A stretch of 16,220 nucleotides of DNA from Altererythrobacter sp. (GCA_023299945.1 JALZVZ010000039.1:1-16220); one strand, 5' to 3'; positions 8,140 through 15,960 are shown, counted from the first letter of the stretch. Notes: generated from the sequence alone by a model not told the origin. Numbers and translations: made by a program.

Positions 8140-8387
8140 CAGGCGGGCTCCACCTGATCCAGTTTCTCGACCACGTAGTCTTCGATTACCATATTCGCGA
8201 GCAGCTTTTTGCACATGTCATCAAGCGCTGCGTCGCTGGTGTCATCGGCGACATCAAGATCGATAGTGCGGCCAATGCGCACTTCATTGACGCCTTCAAA
8301 GCCGAGGCCCTCGAGCGAATGATGCACTGCGCGCCCTTGCGGGTCGAGAACACCGGGCTTTAGCTGAACAAGAACACGTATTTTCAT
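8139..8387 (-). CDS. purS: Phosphoribosylformylglycinamidine synthase subunit PurS
   Basis: An 82-residue protein, the usual PurS size. It begins [18 protein letters not shown], has [18 protein letters not shown] in the middle, and ends with a [13 protein letters not shown] segment, all family features. PurS bridges PurQ and small-type PurL in the three-protein complex found in alphaproteobacteria and Gram-positives. Its stop shares one base with the purQ start. The 120-bp gap upstream (8388-8507) separates it from the M16 peptidase gene and may carry its own promoter; the best candidate I see is TTGCAC, 16 bases, TATAGG on the minus strand, which is weak. Confidence 0.95.
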   Translation of the reverse strand: MKIRVLVQLKPGVLDPQGRAVHHSLEGLGFEGVNEVRIGRTIDLDVADDTSDAALDDMCKKLLANMVIEDYVVEKLDQVEPA

Positions 8388-8496
8388 TGCCTATTGCCTT
8401 CGCGTTGGATCACGCATCGTCTTTGTTTGAAATGCTAAGCAATCCTATAACGTTCGCGTCTCAGCGTGCAATCACTTGGCGCGCTCTTTCCACCTA

Positions 8497-8510
8497 TGAT
8501 CGGCCGATCA
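8497..8510. repeat. 14-bp perfect palindrome TGATCGGCCGATCA at the M16 gene stop
   Basis: The sequence reads the same on both strands and includes the stop codon of the M16 peptidase gene (8508-8510). Outer arms CCTAT (8493-8497) and ATAGG (8515-8519) can also pair. No T-run follows on either strand, so it is not an obvious intrinsic terminator. It could be an operator for purSQ or chance. Confidence 0.4.
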
Positions 8511-11453
8511 CATGATAGGCGGCGCCGAAGGTGCGTTGATATCCTCGTCTGGCCCAGCTTCTTTTGGTAAAACCAGGATTTCCACTGCTTGCGCTGCGGG
8601 TAGGTATTTTTCCGCCGCGGCCTGAATGTCTTCACCGGTCAGGCCCTTAATAATGTCGGGCGCTGCAAAGAAACGCCCCAGACGGTCCGTCTCGCTTTGC
8701 GCACGGTCAGCCAGACCCATCCAACCGCCCAAGGATTTGAGCGCATTGTCATAGGCCTCCAGCGCGGGTTGGCGCGCCCTATTCAAAGTGTCCTCATCCA
8801 ATGGCTCGGCCAGCAAATTGGTGAGCATTGACGCAATCGCGGCGCGGGTGGGCTCAACTTCTGCAACATCGATGGACGCAGTCAGTCCGAAAGTGCCGTA
8901 ACCGGGATATATCCGCGATGTGGAAGAGCCAGCAGAAGGTGAATACGCTTGGCCTAAATCCTCTCGCAATTGTTCCTGCAGTTTCAACCTGACCACACGT
9001 GCCAATAGGCTGAGCCTCAAATCTTCCGCCAAATCGCTGTCGTCAGTTGTTGGCCAGATCATTCGGATAACGGCCTGATCCGGCTCGCCAGTGTGCCTGA
9101 TAATGCGCTGGCTGCGATCGGCGGTGAAGCTGCGCAGGCGCGCCTCGTCGCGCGGTAGAAATTCAGCTTCGCGAGTGGGTAAAGCGCCCAAAGTGCTGGC
9201 GACAACTGCAATGGCCGAATCCTCATCCAGATCGCCAACCAGCGCAATTTCTATCGCTCCATTGGCCAATCTGTCGCCAATATCTTCTTTCAGCTTGGCA
9301 AAGCTGCGCGCTTCGTAAGCCTCCTCGCTTTGCAATGAAAAGCGTGGGTCATTGTCTGACAAAATACCGCCCAGCGCATTGCCGAGAGCTCGGCCCGGGG
9401 TTCCATCTATATTTGCAAAGAAATTATCGATTGAGCGGCCATAGCGCTCCTCGCCTTCCTTGCGGTAACCCGGATCGGTCAGAGCAGCGGCCAGCAATTG
9501 CATTTGCAGCGTCAAGTCTTGCGGAATGGTCGATCCGCTCATGCTAAACCGGTCAGCGCCTGCGCCAGTTGAGGCCGAGACGCGCTTGCCAGCAAGGATC
9601 GTCGCAAGCTCGTCTTGACTGTGTTTGCCAAGTCCGCCTGCGGACAACGTGCCCACCAAAGCCGTTTTGAGCGGGTCTTCTTTTGTGTTGAGCAACTGCC
9701 CGCCATCAATCCCGACACGGAATTGGATTTGATCTTCGCGAATATCGGTTTGTTTCAGTGTTAACCGTACGCCATTGCCGAAGCGGATATAACGGAAACC
9801 TAGCTTCTCATCGCGCGTGTCTGAAACAATCTCACCGGATCCGCCAAAGTCAGTGTAGCCAAACTCCGCCGCCTCCTCGAATTTGGGCGCAGTGATTGGC
9901 ATAGCCCGAACTGTGTCCCATGCGCTGCGCAAAGCCTGTTCGCCGCCCTCCGGTGCTGCGCGCCCGGCAAATCGTATCAGCGGATCGTAAAGCGGGGTCG
10001 CATCATCAGCGACAGCTGCCATTGCGCTTTCCGGCGTGATTTTGTTTGCATAAGCCTCGAACCGCTCAAGCGAGGATTGGGGCGTGGTGGGAATACGGTC
10101 ATTTTGTACCAAGCCAAGTGCGCCTCCGACAAAAGCGCCATTGCTGCGTGTGTCTGCCGCACGGGCTGCGGCTTCTAGGCCAGAACGCCGCTGTGCGATT
10201 TGCTCAGCGACTTCTGCTTCGGAAAAGCCGAAAGCCATCGCTTTGCGCAATTCCAGCGTTGCGGCGGTAAGCCCGGTTTCCCAAGTCCCATCAGCTGTGT
10301 TGACTGATAGCGCGGTCTGGCGTGCATCTTCAAACACATTGCTAACGCCAAATCCGGCACTTCGGAAAGGTGCGTTCTCACCGCGAGCAAGCTTCGCCAA
10401 GCGGCGGTTGATAATGCCATAGCCAATGCTGCGCTGCATTGCCGCCTGCCGGTTGGCGGTATTGTCAGGCCGATCCATCCAAGTTGCGTAGCGCCAGACT
10501 TGTAAGCTTTCTGACAAGGCTGGATCGGTGTAAATATCCGTTTCGCCGCGGCGCTCAATATCAATCGGGCCTGTGACGGGGTCAATCGGTGCAGGCGCAG
10601 CGTTTTGCCAGCTGCCAAAATGCTTTTGAACAGCCTGCCGCATCGCCTCGACCGCATAGTCGCCGACAATCACCAGTGTCGCATTGCTCGGCACGTAGGT
10701 GCGCTCGTAAAAACCGCGCAGATCAGCGGCGGTGGCGTTTTCCAAAATATCGAGCGTGCCAATGGGCAGCCGATCAGCATAGCGCGCACCCGGAGTGGAA
10801 AATTCAAGATTGTCTTCCAGATTACGATAGGCAAAATTACGCCGGTCGCGCCGCTCAGCAAGGATGACACCGCGTTCCCGCTCCACTGCTTCTTCGCTTA
10901 TCGTCAGTTCGCTAGCGGTTTCCCGCATAATCATCAGCACGGTGTCGAGCAAATCGGCGTCATTGCGCGGCAGGTTGAGCATGTAAGTGGTGGCTTCAAG
11001 ACCGGTAGAGGCATTGGTGTCTGCGCCAAAGGCAAGTCCCTCACGTTCCAACAATTTGATCATCTCGCCCTCAGGCACATTCTTGGAACCATTGAACGCC
11101 ATATGCTCAACAAAATGCGCAAGGCCTTGCTCGCTGTCGGTTTCATCGAGCGATCCTGAATCAAGATGCAGCCGAACTAAAGCGGTTCCCTCCGGCGTGC
11201 CATTTTCGCGCAATGCAACCTTCATCCCATTGGGCATGACATAAAGGCGGTAGGATGGATCGATCGGCAGATCAGTCGCTTCAAAAGGCCAGACTTGTTC
11301 GCCTGTATTCGCCATCTGTGGCGATGTGGCAGAAACGGCTACTTCAGGCGCGGCGACCTCCTCTTGCGAGGCAGAAGCGTCAGTGTCTTCAGCAGAGAGA
11401 GGAGCCGCTACGAGCGCAGCTAAGGCGACAGTGGTTTTGAGTAAAATTCGCAT
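8508..11453 (-). CDS. M16 family zinc metallopeptidase (insulinase/pitrilysin type), exported
   Basis: A 981-residue protein. I chose ATG 11453 because it gives a signal peptide: MRILLK, a hydrophobic stretch, then a likely cleavage after PLSA (near residue 21). The open frame extends to 11558 but the extra 35 residues look non-coding. The protein is then probably periplasmic. The inverted zinc motif HxxEH is HFVEH at 113-117, and the third ligand is probably E193 in VERERGVILAE. Four M16 domains follow in order, as in full-length pitrilysins; the C-terminal half lacks HxxEH but keeps the LREDLGQAYSPS segment of M16_C domains that closes the substrate chamber. Substrates are likely peptides but cannot be named. 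It sits between purC and purS on their strand, divergent from the TIR gene. Confidence 0.92.
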   Translation of the reverse strand: MRILLKTTVALAALVAAPLSAEDTDASASQEEVAAPEVAVSATSPQMANTGEQVWPFEATDLPIDPSYRLYVMPNGMKVALRENGTPEGTALVRLHLDSGSLDETDSEQGLAHFVEHMAFNGSKNVPEGEMIKLLEREGLAFGADTNASTGLEATTYMLNLPRNDADLLDTVLMIMRETASELTISEEAVERERGVILAERRDRRNFAYRNLEDNLEFSTPGARYADRLPIGTLDILENATAADLRGFYERTYVPSNATLVIVGDYAVEAMRQAVQKHFGSWQNAAPAPIDPVTGPIDIERRGETDIYTDPALSESLQVWRYATWMDRPDNTANRQAAMQRSIGYGIINRRLAKLARGENAPFRSAGFGVSNVFEDARQTALSVNTADGTWETGLTAATLELRKAMAFGFSEAEVAEQIAQRRSGLEAAARAADTRSNGAFVGGALGLVQNDRIPTTPQSSLERFEAYANKITPESAMAAVADDATPLYDPLIRFAGRAAPEGGEQALRSAWDTVRAMPITAPKFEEAAEFGYTDFGGSGEIVSDTRDEKLGFRYIRFGNGVRLTLKQTDIREDQIQFRVGIDGGQLLNTKEDPLKTALVGTLSAGGLGKHSQDELATILAGKRVSASTGAGADRFSMSGSTIPQDLTLQMQLLAAALTDPGYRKEGEERYGRSIDNFFANIDGTPGRALGNALGGILSDNDPRFSLQSEEAYEARSFAKLKEDIGDRLANGAIEIALVGDLDEDSAIAVVASTLGALPTREAEFLPRDEARLRSFTADRSQRIIRHTGEPDQAVIRMIWPTTDDSDLAEDLRLSLLARVVRLKLQEQLREDLGQAYSPSAGSSTSRIYPGYGTFGLTASIDVAEVEPTRAAIASMLTNLLAEPLDEDTLNRARQPALEAYDNALKSLGGWMGLADRAQSETDRLGRFFAAPDIIKGLTGEDIQAAAEKYLPAAQAVEILVLPKEAGPDEDINAPSAPPIM

Positions 11454-11618
11454 GGATAATAGCTGCCCTAAGCCACGCTTGCTGACAAGAGGCTGAATTG
11501 AAGGTTTTATGCGACAATACTCAGGCGAATGCCCACGCAAAGCGAAAATCTTGCCCAAGAGCCCGGCGCGGCCTAGGATGTGGCTCGGGGCGAAAAGCCA
11601 TCGGTGGGGGGATTGTTT

Positions 11619-12761
11619 GTGGCCGATCTATTTATTAGTTATTCTCACTTGGACCGGCCGCGCTGTATCCAGCTGCGTGATGCGCTCGAGGCGTTAAAGC
11701 TTGATGTTTGGTCCGACGCTGGAATTGATGCAGGCGACAATTTTGACCGCAAGATCGAGCAGGAGATCGACGCTGCGAAAGGCGTCATGGTCCTGTGGTC
11801 GGCCAATTCGGTGGAATCCAATTGGGTCCGCAATGAAGCGCGCTCAGGCGCTGAGCGTGAGCAATTGGTCGCGGTGCAATTGGATGAATGCACACTGCCA
11901 TTGGAATTCCGCTCAATCCACACAGAATCTTTGCGCGAAGGGGCGGAAAAATCTGGTGATGCTGTTTGGTATCGCTTGCTGGAACGGATTGGTAAAATAG
12001 TCGATCGCCCGGGCATTGCTTCATATGCGCGGATGCATGCCGAGGACGCCGATATCGCTTCATGGCGCAAATGGCTGGCGCAATACGGCAGTGATCCTCT
12101 GGCCGAAGATGTATTGGAGAGTGTTATCGGCTCTGCCAATCCAGAAATGCGCCGACAACTGGCCGAAGAAAAGGCCAAGCGAGCAGCATTAGAGGCTGAG
12201 CTTGATGAATTGCGCCACAGTTCAAAAGCGCATTCAGGCGAGATTGCGACCTCTGCACGTGAAGGGGCGCGGCTCAAGCACGATCTAGAGAAGGCTCAGA
12301 ACGAACTCAGCGCAGCAGAGGTTGAAATTGACCGTATGCGTGAAACAGCGGGCCTTGGTCATGAGCGCGGGTTTTGGGAGAGCGACAGCTCCGCTGTTGG
12401 TCTGGTGCTTGATGAGCGGCTGGGCGTTTACGTTGGCGCGCTCTTGTGGGTGTTGTCGATTTGGTTCCTGTGGGAGCCTGTAAGGCTGCTGATGCAGGAT
12501 AGGGCGGGGCTGACCACGATCACGCTGATGATCCTTGGTATTATTTTCCTACTTGTTCCTACGATTATCGTTTCCATTCGCATTTTCCTTCACCGCAAGG
12601 CGATGCAGGCAGCTGCAATGGCGCAAGCAAGCTTTGATGCCGTCGATGATATGGACGCAGCATCACAGCGGTCTCAATCCAAGCAGATGATTGAGCAAGA
12701 CGAAGGCAGCGAACCTCTAGGTGAGGCTGTCAGCGAAATCGATCCAACCAAGGCTGAATAA
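11619..12761 (+). CDS. TIR domain protein with coiled coil and two C-terminal membrane helices
   Basis: I place the start at GTG 11619, preceded six bases upstream by a GGGGGGA ribosome binding site, which gives MADLFISYSHLDR, the usual opening of bacterial TIR proteins (380 residues). GTG 11580 would add 13 residues. The TIR domain spans about 1-130: strand A is DLFISYSH, the BB-loop region is WSDAGIDAGDNF (31-42), and E73 in NWVRNE aligns with the catalytic glutamate of NAD-cleaving TIR domains. A helical linker follows, then a coiled coil (about 176-242, rich in E, K, R and A), two hydrophobic helices (about 268-287 and 300-325) and an acidic cytoplasmic tail. It would sit at the inner membrane with TIR inside. 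Bacterial TIR proteins often act in phage defence by depleting NAD or making a signal; no partner defence gene is recognisable here. Base use resembles the neighbours, so recent transfer is not evident. Confidence 0.85.
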   Translation: MADLFISYSHLDRPRCIQLRDALEALKLDVWSDAGIDAGDNFDRKIEQEIDAAKGVMVLWSANSVESNWVRNEARSGAEREQLVAVQLDECTLPLEFRSIHTESLREGAEKSGDAVWYRLLERIGKIVDRPGIASYARMHAEDADIASWRKWLAQYGSDPLAEDVLESVIGSANPEMRRQLAEEKAKRAALEAELDELRHSSKAHSGEIATSAREGARLKHDLEKAQNELSAAEVEIDRMRETAGLGHERGFWESDSSAVGLVLDERLGVYVGALLWVLSIWFLWEPVRLLMQDRAGLTTITLMILGIIFLLVPTIIVSIRIFLHRKAMQAAAMAQASFDAVDDMDAASQRSQSKQMIEQDEGSEPLGEAVSEIDPTKAE

Positions 12762-12779
12762 GCCGCGCTTTTATTTTTT
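12752..12779 (+). terminator. Weak hairpin plus T-rich tract after the TIR gene
   Basis: GGCT (12752-12755), loop GAATA, and AGCC (12761-12764) cover the TIR stop codon and are followed by GCGC and a T-rich run (12769-12779). The stem is only 4 bp, so termination would be inefficient. The tract also encodes the last lysines of the convergent purC gene. Confidence 0.3.
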
Positions 12780-13574
12780 AGTAGGAGGTGAGCCGCGCAA
12801 ACGTGTGCGGTGGCTGGACAGATCGAGCACTTCACCAGGGCTATTCTCTTCATTTTGCAACAGGCCAAGACGACGCGCTACCTCTTGATAGGCTTCTTCT
12901 TCGCCGCCCAAATCTTGGCGAAACCGGTCCTTATCTAGCTTTTCGCCAGAATTCATATCCCACAAACGGCACCCATCTGGGCTGATCTCGTCCGCCAAAA
13001 TAACGCGGCTAAAATCGCCGTCGAAAATGCGGCCAAATTCCAGCTTGAAGTCGACAAGGCGAATGTCGACGCCCGCAAACATCCCGCACATGAAATCATT
13101 CACGCGGATTGCCATAGCGGCGATATCCTGCATTTCTTCAGGCGAGGCCCAATTGAAGCAAGCGATATGTTCCTCTGAGATCAAAGGATCACCAAGCGCA
13201 TCGTCTTTATAATAATATTCGATCAGCGTGTGGGGCAGCTGCACGCCTTCTTCAAGGCCAAGTCGCTTGCAGATTGAGCCAGCGGCAACATTGCGGACAA
13301 CCACTTCGATCGGAACGATTTCGACCTGACGTACCAATTGCTCGCGCATGTTGAGGCGGCGGATGAAATGCGTGGGGATGCCAATATGGGCAAGGCGGGT
13401 GAACACATGCTCGGAAATCCGATTGTTGATCACGCCTTTGCCGTTGATGGTGCCTTTTTTCTCCGCATTGAAAGCGGTGGCGTCGTCTTTGAAATATTGC
13501 ACGATCGTGCCTGGCTCTGGACCCTCATAAAGGATCTTAGCCTTGCCTTCGTAAATCTGGCGACGACGCGACAT
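12771..13574 (-). CDS. purC: Phosphoribosylaminoimidazole-succinocarboxamide synthase PurC
   Basis: A 267-residue cytoplasmic enzyme joining CAIR and aspartate with ATP to form SAICAR in purine synthesis. Family motifs run in order: [11 protein letters not shown] (8-18), [15 protein letters not shown] in the ATP site, [27 protein letters not shown] and [15 protein letters not shown]. It is slightly longer than many bacterial SAICAR synthetases because of a polar C-terminal tail of about 20 residues after the last conserved helix. AAAGGAT about 7 bases before the ATG is a good ribosome binding site. It lies 52 bases downstream of the tRNA-Phe gene on the same strand. Its usual partners purS and purQ are on the same strand but more than 4 kb further on, separated by the TIR and M16 genes. 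Confidence 0.97.
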   Translation of the reverse strand: MSRRRQIYEGKAKILYEGPEPGTIVQYFKDDATAFNAEKKGTINGKGVINNRISEHVFTRLAHIGIPTHFIRRLNMREQLVRQVEIVPIEVVVRNVAAGSICKRLGLEEGVQLPHTLIEYYYKDDALGDPLISEEHIACFNWASPEEMQDIAAMAIRVNDFMCGMFAGVDIRLVDFKLEFGRIFDGDFSRVILADEISPDGCRLWDMNSGEKLDKDRFRQDLGGEEEAYQEVARRLGLLQNEENSPGEVLDLSSHRTRLRGSPPTKK

Positions 13575-13626
13575 AGATGATCCTTTGATAAGGTCAGGCT
13601 AGAATGTTCTGGCACTGCGCTAAGCG

Positions 13627-13701
13627 TGGTGCCCGGGGGCGGATTTGAACCACCGACACGCGGATTTTCAATCCGCTGCTCTACCCCTGAGCTACCCGGG
13701 C
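13627..13701 (-). tRNA. tRNA-Phe (anticodon GAA)
   Basis: The minus strand folds as a full cloverleaf of 75 bases including an encoded CCA (13629-13627). The acceptor stem is GCCCGGG/CCCGGGC with discriminator A, the D arm is GCTC/GAGC, the anticodon stem is GCGGA/TCCGC with loop TTGAAAA (anticodon GAA), and the T arm is GGTGG/CCGCC around TTCAAAT. GAA reads UUC/UUU, so it is tRNA-Phe. It lies between yacG and purC on their strand; no clear promoter was found in the 111 bp upstream, so it may be processed from the operon transcript. Confidence 0.96.
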
Positions 13702-13750
13702 ATTCGCTTCAGCGGCACCGCAGTTTTATGCGATGGCGAGCAAATGAAGG

Positions 13751-13772
13751 GCGCGCTATGGCGAAGGCGCGC
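13751..13772 (-). other. GC-rich hairpin between yacG and tRNA-Phe
   Basis: GCGCGC (13751-13756) and GCGCGC (13767-13772) flank a 10-base loop and can form a strong short stem. On the minus strand it is followed by CCTTCATTTG, not a proper T-run, so it is at best a weak terminator of the infA operon or a processing structure before the tRNA. Confidence 0.25.
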
Positions 13773-13812
13773 GGGAATGGCAAGAGGAAATCGGAGAGTT
13801 TTCGGCCGTTCA

Positions 13813-13998
13813 TTACGAAGGCTGTTCCCATTCCTCGCGCGCAATCTCTTCAGGATCGGCTGGGCGGCCCGGTACAGCGTAGCCATCACCGAACCATTGG
13901 GCCAAATCACGGTCCTTGCAGCGCACGCTACAAAAAGGGGTGTGCTCCTCGCTGCGAGGCTTTTTACAGATGGGGCATTTGCGTGTTTTAGTGCTCAT
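13813..13998 (-). CDS. yacG: DNA gyrase inhibitor YacG (zinc-binding)
   Basis: A 61-residue protein with one zinc site made by C8, C11 (CPIC), C23 and C27 (FCSVRC), followed by KDRDLAQWFGDGYAVPG, the family's gyrase-interacting helix and tail. The length is normal. In E. coli, YacG binds GyrB and blocks DNA binding; the same role is inferred here. Its ATG overlaps the stop of the upstream RNase-like gene by four bases (ATGA), and it is the last gene of the infA operon before the tRNA. Confidence 0.95.
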   Translation of the reverse strand: MSTKTRKCPICKKPRSEEHTPFCSVRCKDRDLAQWFGDGYAVPGRPADPEEIAREEWEQPS

Positions 13999-14987
13999 AT
14001 TTCCACTAACTGCGCAAAGCCTGCTTCTAGTGCAAGGGCGTCGTCGGTTTCAATCCGCACATCTTTACCGGATTTTTCGCGCAGTTCGATTTTCCAACTG
14101 TCTTGGATCGCAGTTTCAATCCTTGGATGGCAAGTGAGAAGTAGGCATCGGCCTGTTCCTTCGAGTCTTTCAGCTTGACGCAGTAGAAAGCGCGCAGAGG
14201 CTGACGCGCGTGAATATTCCAAGCGGTGGAGCAGGGAGGGCAATTGGAGCCGTGCAACGATCTGCACAAAGCCAAAGCCATTCATCGCGGTGCGTTCATG
14301 TGGCCACTCAGCCAGCGCTTCGTCCAAAGCGGCATCCACTGCCTTGCGGTCAGCCTTTGCCGTGATTGTCGGAAAGTCGATCCCGATATTTCCGCCCAAA
14401 TCCATCCAACGAATTGCGCGGGCAATCGCGGGCACTGCGGAAAGCGACAATTCACGGGCTGAGCCGCTTCCATCGATGTCGATCAATGTCATTGCAGGCG
14501 TGGGGGTGACAACCAAATTGCCGCCTGCAAACGCCATCTCCGCTTCTGCTGCCAGCGACCATATTTCTTCCCAAATGCCAGCGGGCAGGCGGCGAACTTC
14601 CTCGCCCCTTATGAGATCATTCATCGGTCCAATCGCGCCGGTTTCAGGATGATCTCCAAAATAGCGCCCTTGCGCGCGTTTATGGCGGCCGCGTTCAGCC
14701 ATTGGCTCGCGGTGGATCATGATCCGGACCTCGCTGCCTTCGCTGGCCTCAATGGGCAGGTCGGGCACCTCTACTTCATGCCCAGCTTGCGGAAGACGCG
14801 TCACGCAAAGCGCGCGCCTTGCGCCTTTGTACCGCTTGGAAATTTTTGCGACTGCGATGGTGCCAGCGCATATGTGGCTGAACCAATTGAGCCGGGCTGC
14901 TAGAACTTCCTCACCATCAAGCAAGACAGAGCGATATTCACCGAAACTGTGCTCATGCACCCATTTAGGCGCATCTGTATCAGCCAA
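13995..14987 (-). CDS. Short RNase E/G-family protein
   Basis: A 330-residue protein resembling the catalytic part of ribonuclease E/G. The start is WVHEHSFGEYRSVLLDGEEVLAARL (W at residue 9), matching the WxxExxxGExRA opening of the family, and a degenerate S1-like stretch follows. The two metal-binding aspartates appear in TLIDIDGSG and NIGIDFPTI, preceded by the MDLGG segment. The family's Arg-rich LEMSRQR region is diverged to VQIVARLQL, and the CPxCxG zinc-link motif is absent, so the dimer of dimers seen in RNase E is unlikely. It may act on RNA in a reduced way; RNase activity is inferred, not shown. The start is TTG 14987, overlapping the end of maf by 8 bases, and the stop overlaps yacG by 4, a tightly coupled operon. 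Confidence 0.8.
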   Translation of the reverse strand: MADTDAPKWVHEHSFGEYRSVLLDGEEVLAARLNWFSHICAGTIAVAKISKRYKGARRALCVTRLPQAGHEVEVPDLPIEASEGSEVRIMIHREPMAERGRHKRAQGRYFGDHPETGAIGPMNDLIRGEEVRRLPAGIWEEIWSLAAEAEMAFAGGNLVVTPTPAMTLIDIDGSGSARELSLSAVPAIARAIRWMDLGGNIGIDFPTITAKADRKAVDAALDEALAEWPHERTAMNGFGFVQIVARLQLPSLLHRLEYSRASASARFLLRQAERLEGTGRCLLLTCHPRIETAIQDSWKIELREKSGKDVRIETDDALALEAGFAQLVEI

Positions 14988-15555
14988 TGGTGAACCCTGC
15001 CGCTTTCAGCAAAGCACGGGTCTCATAGAGCGGCAGGCCCATCACACCAGAATGGCTGCCTTGTATCCATTGAATAAGCCCTTCTGCAGCGCCTTGAATG
15101 GCGTAACCGCCGGCTTTGCCTTTCCACTCACCACTGGCGATGTAGGCGTCAGTTTCAGCGTCTGAGAGGGATTTGAACCGGACGACTGTTTCATTGAGCC
15201 GTTCGCGCATGGAGCCATCGGGTGCGCGCAATGCGATGGAGGAGAGGACACGGTGACGCCGCCCGCTCATCAGCTTAAGACAGGTGCGCGCTTCTTCTTC
15301 GTTTTCGGTCTTGGGCAGAATGCGGCGGCCAAGGGCAACCACGGTGTCGCCTGCCAACACAAAAGCTGTGTTTGATGGGACAGCCTCAGCTTTCTCGCGT
15401 GCCATCCGCACGGCATAATCGCGGGGAATCTCAGCTTTGAGCGGCGTTTCATCAATATCAGCAGGGGATATGGCATCAGGCGTCAGCCCGAGGCGCGCCA
15501 ATAAATCGCGCCGCCGTGGGCTAGCAGAGGCTAGTGTGAGTTTAGGCACGCTCAT
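14980..15555 (-). CDS. maf: Maf/YhdE-family nucleoside triphosphate pyrophosphatase
   Basis: A 191-residue protein of the Maf/HAM1-like family, which hydrolyses non-canonical or excess pyrimidine nucleoside triphosphates (dTTP, UTP or modified bases) to monophosphates and limits their use by polymerases. SASPRRRDLL (9-18) is the phosphate-binding opening, ADIDETP follows, LAGDTVV carries the catalytic Asp, and GKAGGYAIQG and SHSGVMGLPL form the C-terminal conserved blocks. Length is normal. Whether it belongs to the YhdE or YceF subgroup is not settled by eye. It starts 17 bases after the infA stop and overlaps the next gene by 8 bases. Confidence 0.93.
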   Translation of the reverse strand: MSVPKLTLASASPRRRDLLARLGLTPDAISPADIDETPLKAEIPRDYAVRMAREKAEAVPSNTAFVLAGDTVVALGRRILPKTENEEEARTCLKLMSGRRHRVLSSIALRAPDGSMRERLNETVVRFKSLSDAETDAYIASGEWKGKAGGYAIQGAAEGLIQWIQGSHSGVMGLPLYETRALLKAAGFTIG

Positions 15556-15572
15556 TCAAGCGTTGCCGCGCA

Positions 15573-15833
15573 TTATGCTGCTGGGCCGGGGCCTTGGCCA
15601 GGGCCGCCGCGACCGGGCATAAAGCGGTAAGTGATGCGCGCCTTGGTCAGATCGTAAGGCGTCAGTTCACATAGGACGTCATCACCGACCAGCACGCGGA
15701 TGCGGTTTTTGCGCATCTTGCCAGCGGTATGCCCAAGCACTTCGTGGCCGTTTTCAAGCTCAACCCGGAACATCGCATTGGGAAGCAGTTCGACCACTTT
15801 ACCGCGCATTTCGAGGAGTTCTTCTTTAGCCAT
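15573..15833 (-). CDS. infA: Translation initiation factor IF-1 with Gly/Pro-rich tail
   Basis: IF-1 binds the A site of the 30S subunit during initiation. The first 72 residues are a complete S1/OB-fold IF-1: [40 protein letters not shown] and ARITYRF. The usual IF-1 ends there; this one has a 14-residue tail of Gly, Pro, Arg and Gln (about 73-86). TAGGGA lies 6 bases before the ATG. It heads the operon infA-maf-RNase-like-yacG, an arrangement common in alphaproteobacteria. A promoter candidate is noted at 15893-15922. Confidence 0.96.
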   Translation of the reverse strand: MAKEELLEMRGKVVELLPNAMFRVELENGHEVLGHTAGKMRKNRIRVLVGDDVLCELTPYDLTKARITYRFMPGRGGPGQGPGPAA

Positions 15834-15892
15834 GTAAATCCCTAGTTAATTGTCTCAGTAGACATTGAACGCGCCCCTTAGCCTTGGCTGGG

Positions 15893-15922
15893 ATAAAAGG
15901 AAAGCCTTGTGCGTAAGGTCAA
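15893..15922 (-). promoter_or_regulatory. Candidate infA operon promoter
   Basis: On the minus strand TTGACC (15922-15917, 4/6 match to the -35 box), 18 bases, then TTTTAT (15898-15893, 4/6 match to the -10 box). Transcription would start near 15887 and give a leader of about 50 bases to infA. Confidence 0.4.
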
Positions 15923-15942
15923 TTTGCGGCTGGCTAATTAAA

Positions 15943-15960
15943 CGTTGCGTCCTTGCAACG
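15943..15960. repeat. Inverted repeat in the infA / TonB-receptor divergent region
   Basis: CGTTGC (15943-15948) and GCAACG (15955-15960) are a perfect inverted repeat with a 6-base centre. It lies just upstream of the candidate infA promoter and about 95 bases before the receptor start, so it could be a regulator site for either gene. On the minus strand it is followed by TTTAATT, but no minus-strand gene ends here. Confidence 0.4.

Noticed and set aside
8140..8214. Longer purQ start at 8214
   Set aside because: It overlaps purS by 75 bases and adds a basic segment absent from PurQ; the TGATG junction at 8139 is the better start.
11454..11558. N-terminal extension of the M16 peptidase frame to 11558
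   Set aside because: The extra 35 residues are not family-like and would bury the clear signal peptide that begins at ATG 11453.
11645..12277. 210-residue open frame antisense to the TIR gene
   Set aside because: It is a Ser/Arg/Ala-rich low-complexity translation typical of a shadow frame; the plus strand carries the TIR motifs.
12762..12798. Direct repeat GCCGCGC (12762-12768 and 12792-12798) flanking the T-rich tract at the purC end
   Set aside because: It is only 7 bases and GC-rich in a GC-rich genome; no sign of a mobile-element target duplication.
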